64,000 bases of DNA, from positions 344,571-408,570 of the forward strand of contig NW_004797524.1 in assembly GCF_000002075.1 (NCBI RefSeq), written 5' to 3'. The translations under genes were made by a program, and so were the position numbers. The notes below the pieces were generated by a model that made no database searches, was not told the DNA's origin, and worked only from the letters and a program-made list of their open reading frames with translations. Origin of the DNA: Aplysia californica (Eukaryota > Mollusca > Gastropoda > Aplysiida > Aplysiidae). This document shows positions 46,201-58,200 of the stretch, one piece after another (the first letter of the stretch is position 1; every line of letters starts with the position of its first letter).

Positions 46201-49200
46201 GTAAAAATGATGTCACGCAATTCAACAAATTTCACTCAAATATCACTCTTTAAGATCCAAAGTAATAAAGACATCGAAAAAGTGATAGCAGAACTAGATT
46301 CTGCACTAAAAATCACATGAAGATGCCAAGTTTCATTCATATGCTCCAATTCATTACTGACTTATGAACAGTTTTTCCTCAAAATACATCAAAACATGTC
46401 CCACATTTTGGCGATTTTTTCCTAAAAGAAGGTCCTTCAACATTTTGCAAACAAAAATCCCAATAACTTTTTTATTTATCAATGGATTTTTTAAATTTAA
46501 AAACCATAGTTCTTAGAATTTACTCTATTTTCATTTAAGCCCATTTTAAAGCAATTTGGATGAAAATTTAATTTTTCATTGTCATTGCTACAATATGGTT
46601 CAATCGGTCCAAAAAATGTCCGCAGTAAATATTTATATAAAGTTTTAGAAATGCTACAGTTCCAAACAGTTTTTCGCTACAGATATGACGTGTTGCCTAT
46701 GAAGGATGCTGCTCTTAAACTTAATATGTTGTGTTCACTCGTGTGCTGTCTAGGTCTAGATCTATGGAGGATTATTGATAACGACACATAGAACTAGCAT
46801 CTGCGTTTGCCGCGGCCGCAACCAATCAATCGTGGCTCGATTTTTTTGCATTTTTTGGGTCCCCGAATCGGGGAATAAAAGTCAAATTTAAAAAAAAAAA
46901 GAAACCGAACCTCTTTACTTTTGAAAGAAAGTTCACTTAGCTTCACTTCGTCTCTTTCTCACTTGTTGTCACCACGTTGATTGGTTGAATACGTTACAGT
47001 TTTATAGGATTTGTATTGCTGTTCCTCTTTTATTTTTCCCTCTTTGTGGTGTTTTATTTTGTTGGTAGTGTGTAATTTTTTTTTCTTGTTATTGTTCTGA
47101 TGTGTTGTTTTTCTATTAATTATTTTTTTTGTTGGGGAAAAAGTGGGGGGGGGGGGGGGATGTTGTATCTAGTGTAACCCAAGACGGAGTAAGACAAGAC
47201 GAGACAACAGCCTCATTTTCGTTCCAACTGGCTCCCCTTGGTAACCAGCTAGGTGCGCGTTTAAAGCGTAAACAAACAACAGGAAGAAAGAGCGCACTGT
47301 TCAACTCGCTGAAATAGATGCCTAAATCTACTTTGAATTTCATAATGGCAGTTTTGCCTTGGGTTTTTTCTTTTATCGTATAAACTGTTTGGTATTTATT
47401 TTGACTGGTTTTTGTTCACATTTTGAATATAGTGAGTTGGGAAAAAAGATTTTAATGAATGGAAAGCGGTAGTGAGTTGAACATGTTCAGTGACATGATG
47501 ATGTAGATTTAGATCTAGATCTAGGAGTTTACGAAACGGTAGAAGTACATTAGATTATATTACAGTTTAAAAACGACAGAATAGCCAGTGGTGCTCTGCA
47601 ATGAACTGTTCTCTACTAACAGAATATGCAATAGATTGGATATTTTGAAAAAACTAAAGATACGGTCTGAGGTGCCAGACGAGGGTGAAGACAAGATCTG
47701 CTGAGCAAGTCACAAGAATGTTTCTTTTCTGAGACAGTTCTCTGCTCTGAGTCTTGGGTACTTTGCAGACTCTCAGTTTCTTGGTGCTAAGGTAAACCAA
47801 CTGAAGGTGCAATACAGCCATACCTGTGTTATTCAAAGTTCCCAATCCCCGTACTCTAGACAGAAACAAACCACCACAAAAGGACTTAGAAAGACTCATG
47901 CTCTTTTACAACATGGAAATTCCTCAATCTCAAACATCATTTTCACAAGTAAATTTTTCTTTTTTAAAAATCTTGTTCATTTATTCAGCCAAGAATAAGC
48001 TATGAAATTTGTTAAAAGTATGTGTGTATATATATATATACTGGATAATAGAAGTGAAACTTCATCACATTGTGTTTGTTAACAAGGTAGGCCCTAAGTA
48101 ATATATAGGCACCTATACTTATACTTATACTACAGCCTACGTTTTAAAACAAAATTGAATTTCATTTGGAAATCAAAATAAAACAAAGTGATACACATCA
48201 TGTAGAATGGAGACTCTATGTCACTGGAAAGGCTAACTGGGGTAAGCTGTCAAATCCATGGTTCTGGATTGCTTAGGTTATAATTATTAGTTGTATCACA
48301 TCAAAGAATGAACAACAATAAAAAGAACAACAATACTAGACTCTATGACTCTGAGTATGAGAACCCTTCAATAAAGTAGGCCTACTATTAATTAGAGAAA
48401 AGCATAACATTGAGAGGAAGAAAAACTCAACAAATTCTTTTCTTAGTGGTCACTATGATCTATAACTTTGTTGTCTATACTGTGCCAGTGAATGTGATGC
48501 ATGTGTGTCTGTTGTTCATGTTATAGTTATATAAATGCCACTCATAATAATGTGTTGATTAAATCATCACACCATTCTTCACAAATAGTATAATTCTAAG
48601 ACTTGAAAGATTCTGCTTTTGCAGTTGTTGTAGCTCATGTTCTGGTCCACAATTAAGTTGCTGCTAGGATGGCATTCCTCTGCCAAGTAAATCTGTTTCT
48701 GCCACATCCCTTTTCATAGCAGGTTTGACAGTTTCTTCAATGTTTCACTACAAATACAAACAAGTCATCTGCAATTTACAAGCATTGTATCAAACCAACT
48801 TCACCCCACATTCCCCTCTTGAAATATAACATTGGTTGGTTGAAACAATTTGAAATATGGCAATGAAACCCCCCAAAATAAAATAAAAATAAAACAAACA
48901 AAGAAACACAAAAAACACATCAAAAACCCTACCTAGCATTAATAAAGACTGGATACAAATAATTCAAGCCCTTTTGATTCTGGTCAAGGATACTGAAAGG
49001 GTGGTGGTAAGTATTTATTCAGCAACATGCTAAATCTGTAAACCTTTTTGCAGCTATAAAAGGAAAAAAGCAATCACTAGAGACAATCCTGCCCCCTACC
49101 CCCAAGATTTTTGCACATACTTTTTGCCTAATAATGGTAAATAAAGTCCTCTGACCAGTCCTGGTATGAACTGTAAAGATGACATTGACCACTTCCTTTC

Positions 49201-52200
49201 AGTTTTGCTTCCAGGTAGTTAGGCCTATATAACTCAAACATTGCACCACCTATGTGTGCTCATAATATTAAGTCCAAAAAGAGGAGCAGCCACCAATTGG
49301 TGCAGTTTGAAAATGTTGTCACATACAGCAGTGGGTACTTTCTTGGGAAAGTGTCTCCAGTCATATGGGGCTATTCTAAGACTTTGAGAAAAAGGAGAAT
49401 CTAGAATCTAATTGCCCCACAAAAGTGAAGGCTTTCTAAAGCCATATATTTCCTTCTGCTTGTACGCCCGGTCAGAAGCTGTGGGACTGTTTGAAGCTAT
49501 TCAAGCAGGATCTAGAGTCTAGATCTAGATTAAGTCTAGATCTAGATTAACTAGGCCTACACAGCGAGCTGTTCCCCAATGTCAGAATCAATGATCGTGA
49601 ACTGAAGTTAAGAAACAATAGCACTCCTGTACAATAGCGGTCCCGTTTGCACTAAATCACGCAAGGCCTAAGTGCCCGGTGTTTCTTATTTAGATCTAGA
49701 TCTAGATCTATATAGATCTAGGCCTAGATTATAGATACATGTATACAGATACATGTATCTAGATTCTAGATTCTAGATCTAGAATCTAGATCTAGATCCC
49801 ATATCTAAACTGAATTAAAATTATAGATCTATATAGATGTAGATTTAAATGTGTTATGTTCGAGAGTTCCACCAAAACCGGTTACATGTACTGACACTGA
49901 CAGGCCCCTTGTGTGTGATTCCATAATTTACATTAATATCCTGTACTTTTTTTTTTTTTAATTACGCACATTTAGGGTTAAAACAGCCAATCTTCTTCGG
50001 ACAGGTGGACACACGCCCTTATTTGTTAATTTTGATGGTTGTTTATGGGCTGTTCTAATTTTGATTTCATTCTGTTGTGAAACCTTTCTTTTTCACGTTT
50101 TTACACTCATCTAAAAATCTCTAGACTAGCTCTTGAAAATTGGAATAGATCTAGACCCAAAAATTTGCTCCTGCCCAGGCCTCGCAGAATGGCAGAATGA
50201 AAGTTGGCGCTGAACTCTCACAAATAGGCAAAAAATCACAAGACCGGAAACCATTCAGAGAAATAAAGATCAGCACTCTTTCTCCGAACGTTCTGAGAAA
50301 TATTCACTTCTTTAAATTTATAATAAAATCATCTATTCAATAATGTTTCATCTATCAGTAAACCGAAAATCATGACGATATCTTAACAACTTTTCGCATG
50401 ATAGATTTTTGTGTCACCACCCCAGCCCCCCCTGAAAGAGCCCAATTTGAGAGAAAACTCCTAAACGTTTGGACGTGCAAAACTTCTGTAAACGTAGACC
50501 GTTATACAGTGGCGTCCAAAAGAAACTTGAAAATGTAATCACCCAGTCATTGTGTTAAAGCCTTGCATTACCCACTCATGCAGCATACCAATTTAAAGCT
50601 AAATAAATTCTTCATCTGACACATTATTTAATCTATTTTAAGAGACGCCCGAGATATTGCCTCTCAAAATTGACCTTAAAAAAATAAGGCTTGGCAAAAT
50701 TGTGCGAAATCAAAGAAACGTAAAATTGTCTTGCGCATTTATTGAAGAGTATCAATATTGATCGAATGGTGATATATTGAATGCCCAATGAATGGAGAAA
50801 TGTGTCTTTGCAATAAACAATATTTTATTACGATATTTTGTCAGGATAGTTTCAAACATAACGGAAAACAGAGCAATCACAGATACCACACAAAACTTCG
50901 ACTCAACACTAATTGTGTTCATTGTTATTTTTCTTAGGAACCATTGGCTTTGTGTTGTGCACGAAACCTTTGGGCATCAATTCTATTAAATTTTGGACAT
51001 ATTTATCAGTCATTTCATTTCAAATGTCACAGAGAGTTGCATACAAAGGGTCTGAATTGGGGGCAAAGTCGTTTTTCTTCAGCCGCAGTTTCATGGGACT
51101 TCACATACCTGTAGGATTCATATCGGGGCTGTTTGCTGCTAACTATTCGAACGTTGACTTGATTTGGTTTTTTAAGAATTCTGCAATGGCATTTGCCCGA
51201 TGAGAAAATGCAGTGTTTCGCATGGGGATGACTACTTGAATAACACCTTGATGAAAATAAGGGTAAGACATGACGTTCCAGCACTTGCGCGATGTAGTCC
51301 ACGAAACCAAGGCATCCGGTGATTCTCACGAGAGCGGATTTGTTCATTCCACCCCAGGCCACCCAAAACCATGGCAGTTTCGTGGCCTCTGTTCCTCACT
51401 GACAGATGTTCAAAATCTTACAGGGTCTGTGTGCAAAAGAGGTTTCAAGCTCGGTAAGAAACCAACAGCTCCTGAACAAAAACAAAATTAAAACTAATGA
51501 GCACAAGTAACTGTTACGTCCAGGTTTTGTGAGGCATTTGTTACTGCTCTGTTTTTCAATCTTCATGAGTTTTCTGTTCAGCTCTTTGTTGTTGCTGTTT
51601 TGGAAGCTCTGAAGGGCATTGAACATACTTTTGCTAATGCGATGTGTGTAGTCATCTTTTACATTTTCAAAGTCATAAATGCCATAAAAATTGAGCATCT
51701 GATGAGATTTGGCATCTCCGTCACACGTTTTGTGAATATTGTTTTAGCCTCCATAGCTTTTGCACTTCCTTGTAAATTTTGCTGGCACTTTATTTGATGG
51801 TGGGTTCTCAAAGGCAGAATAAAAAAGCGCATATCCGTCATTGTCACCTACTTCTTTATCTTTCTTCATTGGTTAAATTTTCTTTTTTCTTTTTGGCAAT
51901 GGGGTGAGGATCAAGTTCATCCTCATCTAAAGTTTCCTCTTCACTATTATCACTCTCACGATATGTTCCATCACTGTACCTACACCATTAGTGCCTATCA
52001 ATGTTCGAACTGTCGTGTGATGTGCTGAAGAATGTCGATGCCATTGCAGTAGGCTGTGGTAATCTTGAGAAATTGAGGTTAGGCCATCAAAGTATTTTGG
52101 AAAGGTGTTCAAAAAGCATTTTCTGAGCTCAATAACTGTTGAAACTGGGGTAGTGCCGAAACAGCACTCTCATCTCGTTGATTAGACGCTAGCGTCAGCA

Positions 52201-55200
52201 TCAGCAAATGTCATTGAAAGAGACGATTATGAGGCTGAAACAAAAGAAAGAATTGACTGTAGGAACTGATCTAAAATCTCTGTCTGTCTGTCTATCTGTC
52301 TAAATATAAACACAAGCACAGTTTTGGTGTGGAACAAAATAAGACAGTAAAGTTGAGTAAAGGGAACATTGACCAATAATGAGTTTCTCAGATAAGGAGA
52401 CCTGGCAATAATATTGAGAGCTTTCGTTTTCAATTCTCGTCTCGTAGTTGCAAAAAATTTTAAAAAGATAACCGTGCTATCAACTTTCCTTATCTCTTTA
52501 CTGTATAAAAATGCATACATGATATGAAATACGCTTGCAAATAGATTGAATGAAAGAATCAATATCTCGTTCTGGGCCAAAGACATAATATGCACATACA
52601 CGCGTGCGCACACTCACACAGAGAGAGAGAGAGAGGCAGAGAGAGAGAAGGTTGGGGGGGAGAGAGAAAGGGAGAGAGAGAGAATGAGAGAGGGGGGAGG
52701 AGGAGGAGGAGGAGGAGGAGGAGGATTGGTGAAGAGGACACAGAGAAAAAGAAGAGGAGCAGGGGAGGATGGAAGGAGAAGAGGACGGGAGGAAGGGAAA
52801 ACTAAAAATAGAAGGAAGAGGAGGGGGAGGAGAAGGAGAGGAGGAAAGAGTAAGGGGAACAAAGAGGAGATGGAGGAAAGAAGGAGAGACGAAAGATGGA
52901 TGAAGAGGAGAATTTATGTGGGTTCAGGAGAAAGGATGAGTGAAAACGAGATGAGAATGGAAGATGAGAAAGAGCACGAGGAAAAATGATCAATAGGAGA
53001 AGAAGTGAAGAGGTATTTAATGGACAGGGCTGACATGATGAGCAGAAGGAGCTTTGAATAAAACTAAGGAGAGAAAGTGCAGTTGGATGGGGCACTAGGG
53101 CAAAGGAGGAGAGGGGGGGGGGTGAGAAAGATGAGGGAGCAGGGGAAGGGGAGTGATATAAGGAAGAAGAAAGAGGAGAACAAAAAGGTAGGCTGTGGAA
53201 TGAAGAAAAGAGAAGGTTGGAGAAGCTAAGAGAAAGCTAGTGAAGAAGGACAAGGGAAAGAAGAAAGAAGAGCAGAAAAGGAAAGCTTTGGAGGAGTGAA
53301 AAGGAGCGTGGGCAGAGGAGAGGCAGGGGAAAACTATTCAGCAGGAGATCCAATGGAAGGGGAAGATTAGGAGGAGGAGGAAGAGGAGGAGGAGGAGGAG
53401 GAGGAGGAGGAGGGAGAGGAGAAGACTTGAGGGAACCTTGAGGAGGAGAAGGAAAAACAGGAAAGGATAGAAGGGAACAAGAACAAAACTTAAAAGTTCA
53501 TGATNNNNNNNNNNNNNNNNNNNNNNNNNNNNNNNNNNNNNNNNNNNNNNNNNNNNNNNNNNNNNNNNNNNNNNNNNNNNNNNNNNNNNNNNNNNNNNNN
53601 NNNNNNNNNNNNNNNNNNNNNNNNNNNNNNCTGTAGTCACTGACTAAAACCGGCAGTGGACGCTCGGTCTAAACGAAGCTTGACTGCCGTGAACGTAGCC
53701 TCAACAGCGCCTGCAAACTACATTCATGGCGGCTGGAACCTGGCCTGCAGACTATGTTCACAGCGCCGTGAACGTAGCCACTGTGTATTTAATTTGCTCT
53801 CGACTCTGCAGGGCTAGACTTGGCTGAGGCCTACTCCTGGTCCGGCAAAGTACAATGGAGGGCGAGAGATGCGCACGAGAGCTCATTTGCATAATTGCAA
53901 CCCCTTTGGCCCTGCTCGCGAACTGGCGATTTGTATTTTTGACCTTTGAAGCCTTATATCTCGGTTCGAACAAATGCATCATTTGGTACCTTTCACGAGG
54001 CACGCTCACACATTCTGGTGCCTCGCTCTCCAGACTCCAGTGGGTCCCACTGAATTACCTTACTACATTCATCGAGTACACAGGCTGACACAGCATTTCT
54101 GGCCAACAAGTTAACAAGGCATACTTTAGAACCGTCTGCGTTGGTTCAAAACTCGTTTGAAACACGTAATGACTAATATTGTCGGTACATTTTGTTTTCA
54201 CTCCCACACACAGATGCACTGCTTTTGGGTCAACAAACTGCAGTATCTTTAGTTACAGACCACACATATTACCACTGACACTGAAACTGTCACAAATCAG
54301 TTATTTTCAAGAAGACTGTCATTATTCTCCCCCCGGGTGAGGAAAGTAATAGTATCCGTTTTATTCTCACCCCGGGTGAGAAGGTGAGAATGATTATTAT
54401 ATATTGTTCCTCTCACCCAGTCTGAGAATACAATGGATTTTATCTCATCTGAGTGTTGAGAACAGGCCTAGCCTAAATACATGTAGGCCAAATAGGATGA
54501 CAGAAATTTGTGTTGTAAATATAATGTAATTTTTTTCAATGATTTTTTGTGAGTTATTGAAATGGTTTGGGAATTAAACATCCATAAATGTGTCCTCCTT
54601 CATTTACTTCAATAGCTCAGATACAGGAAATACTCTTTCAGTATGGATTTCAATTGCCAGCTCATCACCTTTTTTATTCCAGTCAGTTCAATAATTGATA
54701 CCTAATGACCTAATGGGCTTTTTGCATGAGATGAGTGATAGACTGGAAAGTGGAAATACAAAGGTGCAGGTAGCCAACTTTGCATGTGACAAAGATGGGT
54801 TACTCTTTAGAATCATCATGTTTGGGTTGGTTAAATTTGAATTGATATTCTACAGCTGTAGAAGTCGTAATGCTACTTCAGCCGCAGAGCAGGGTATTTT
54901 ATGTCTCATGATTAAAAGGAATGCATCTAGTTCAAACAATAGAAATGGCAATAGTGGTATTAGTTTGTTGACCTAAGCCTACTTTCAGGTTTTTGAGAAC
55001 TTTCTCCACTCCTCCTTTTCAGCTACACCAATGAACAAAGGTACTTGGAAGCCATGGAGCAAACAGCCAGCTTCAATACAAGGCTGTCGATGGAGAGAAA
55101 AATGCGGCTACCGTTCTTAGACTCCCAAACAGGAGTGGCCCAGAGACACACCCATCTATTTCATCCCTACAGGCACAGGCAACCAGGTACTCAGAGTACA

Positions 55201-58200
55201 TGTCACAGTGTCTTTTGTAAAGGAGTCTGAAATTATTATCAATTATCTGTACGCATGTGTTGCATTCTGGATCTGATAGTTTGGTGGTTTTGTATGTTTC
55301 GTTTTTAATGTTTATTGAACTTCTAGGATGACATAGGTCATTTCAAAGGTGAAGTGTATAAAAATGGTGTTCTGTTGATATTTTATAGAGAACGATAAGG
55401 GAAAAGAAGGAAAATAATACAAAAGAAATTACAGTATTTATTACGTAAAGAGGGCCTGGCGGTCTCATGATATTCCACCATTTGAGGGCTACACGTCCTA
55501 TTGTGGTGCACAGTGGGCTCCGTTCCCCTGCTATCCATTGGGGGGGGGGGTGTTAATCGAGTAGCAGTATGTCTGTATGCATTGCTCCTTTTCTTTTCAA
55601 TGAGTGAACAGTTGCATAAATTCTTTTTATAACACATTTTTATTTTGATAAGGCTTATTTGTACTTATTCTTATATACATCATACTTTATTTTTTATGTG
55701 TAACATTTGCTCATTTTCAGGGGAGATGAGTGGCCAGCTGTACAGCTACCCAGCAAAAAGGTGGAAAAAGAAAAAGAGGTCTTTCTTTTCCTCTGACCCA
55801 AGGATAGGTCGTCATGGAGATATCGAGACTGGAGAAGCAGGTCAGAATTGTTATGTGCTTGTAAATTGAATGCTGCAGATATTTTCTAGCAAAGCAACAT
55901 TTGTTTCAGATAGATTTCTACACTATAAAATTGTAGATTCTTTGCTGTTGGTTTATGGGGAGGAGGGGGGGGGGGGGATTGAAATGAAGTTTGGTCTAGG
56001 GTTGTAGGCCAGGATAAAATTGTAGCAGGTCAAGAAGAATTTTTGTAAGAGAAAAAGAAACGATATTCGCAAAGGCTGATAATTGTGACTCTTAAAACTT
56101 TTCAACAATTGATTTTTCACAAAGTGTAGTAGTCTGTACTACTCAAGATGTATTCAGTGTTTTTAAAGAAAAAATTGTTGCTCGTATAGCTCCTTTGGAT
56201 TGAGAGAAATATAAAAAAAATTAGGTCGCCAGCGCCTTAATAAAATAATGTAACACAGTCAAGTTGGCTTTTTTTTCTCTCTCTCTTCGTGTTTGACTCC
56301 ATTATGTACATATGTTGTATGGCTGGATTCATTCAGACTTGAATGTTGGGGGGGGGGATTGTCTATGGAATTCACTTGACCAACCTGCTCTGCTCTTTTT
56401 TTCACTCTCAGACATGCATCAGATTAGTGCAGTCGAAAACCCTGCCCATAAAATTGATGAGAACGATTTTGAGACTGTTGAGGGCACGGAGGCATGGTTT
56501 GATGACTATGATGACCTTGGAGAGCCGCCAGATGATGGGGCAATGGTGGATGATCAATCAGACATCAGTGACTTTGAAGACTCTCTGAAAGGCAAACGGC
56601 GGAAAAAGGTATAGCTGAGATTAACAATATGTCTTTAAGGGAGAGTGACAGTTCATATTTCGTTTTTGCGTTTGACCATGTGTGAATTTACGTGAAGTGC
56701 ATTTTGATGTAGGTGCAAGTTTTTGTTGGGTTGGTTGTTTTTTTTTTGGGGGGGGGGGGGGGTTATAAGCGAATTTAGCACTCTCCCAATGAAACTGCGT
56801 TTCATAAATAGCATGTATTAATTTTATGGATAATATTGCAAATGTTATATATGAACAGATCAGGGTTCTGTCTAAGTGTAGCACATTTCCGGGGGCTCAT
56901 CAGTAGCTTAGTTGGTGTCATTCTAGGTACAAACTCACTGTATTATTTTCGCTCCTTTCAGAATTGTATATGAATTTTTTTTCTAAAGGGCTGCTTATTA
57001 TCTTCGACATGGAACAAATCTTGCTGCTTTTATTGCTTTTTTTTTTTTTTTTAAATTAAATTTTCTCCTCTGGTCTTTGACATGTTCCTCGACATGCAAG
57101 CCCAAATACCAAGTTGACAGAGCTGTGAAAAATATAGGGAAGTAATGAGGTTGATCTTTGATCTGATATATATACCATTGTAATCATTGTTCTGACTGAT
57201 TGAGATTGATTGAAAAGATTATTGATTTCAGTCCTTTCTTAAAATGAATAATAGTAAATAGCATTTGTATAGCGCATGTCCCCACTCGAGAGCAAGCTCT
57301 ATGCACTTTACACACTATATTATTACCCTAGCAGAACATATAACGCCTAGAAACATTCTCAGCTTCGAGGAAAGCATACAGTACAAGCAGCTGGTTAAGC
57401 GCTCAAACACTAACAAATGGACAAGATCTTTTGCTGTGTATAGCTGGATACCCATTCCCACTTGGGTTAAGTGAGGAAAATTCGTGTAACAGGCTTTTCC
57501 CAAGGACATGGCGTCGGTCCCTTGACAGGATTTGAACCCACGACCTTACGGTTATGAGTCTGAGAGCTTAACCACTGAGGCACCGACTCCAAATACTTCC
57601 TTCATGATCCTGGTAGCTGTACAGTGCCTTTCGTCTCCTTGTCTTTCGTTCTTTCCTCCTCCTGTCTATAAAAAGTGAATTCAGTGTAATAGTTGAAGAG
57701 ATCTGTCCTAGAGTTGAACAGCTATAGTAAGAACAATGTCTGAAAACAGCTAGCATGTGGAAAAAAAGAAGGTAGTTGGGAGCAGTCATGGTCCTTATGG
57801 TGTGAAAAACAATATGTCTGAAAGGAGGCTCGGTAGCTCAACAGGTCTGGAGTTTGATCCTGGCCAGCTTCAAGTTGTTTTGGAGTTTTGTTTTCAAATT
57901 ATATTCTACAATCTTTGACCCTAGTGTAGGTAGAATCCAGTACCTAGACTTCTTGCACAAGGAAGAAAAATTTAGGAAATCCAGTTTGGAATTTCTCAAG
58001 CTAGAGATCCTTTGGCAGTTCTAAAATGGAGAGGAGTAGTCCCCACCGGGCTGCCATCCGGGCAAAAGTCAAAATTATTATTTCCTGCCCAGAACTGAAA
58101 CAATCCCAGGCGGTATAGATATTAGGAGAAACTTCAAAACAACACATAGCTGCAAGGGATAATTCCTCATTGACAACAGATAAAAAGGCCAGGTACGTAA

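Larger units (their letters stand above)
43981..53785. mobile_element. 9.8-kb inverted-repeat element with 9-bp TSD TATTTAATT, non-autonomous
   Basis: The left terminus CGCAGTGGCTACGTTCACGG and the reverse complement of the right terminus (CACAGTGGCTACGTTCACGG) match, and similarity continues for about 150 bp. TATTTAATT flanks both ends (43972-43980 and 53786-53794). The TIR is built of repeated palindromes with core TTCACGGCGCCGTGAA. The interior holds a 954-bp direct duplication, a Tc1-like transposase fossil, simple repeats and a 126-base gap, but no recognisable transposase that would explain the 9-bp duplication. A 9-bp TSD points to a Mutator-like element, but the family is unassigned. 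It lies in DPF intron 1. Confidence 0.7.

Noticed and set aside
50913-51203. 96-residue plus-strand hydrophobic frame
   Set aside because: It is the antisense of the Tc1-like transposase remains, which have recognisable motifs on the minus strand.
52546-52989. 147-residue Arg/Glu/Gly-rich frame
   Set aside because: It lies in a purine-only tract; frames on both strands are open because of composition.
57528-57592. Candidate tRNA gene
   Set aside because: Head of a SINE with a mollusc-style tail; the anticodon arm is not tRNA-like.
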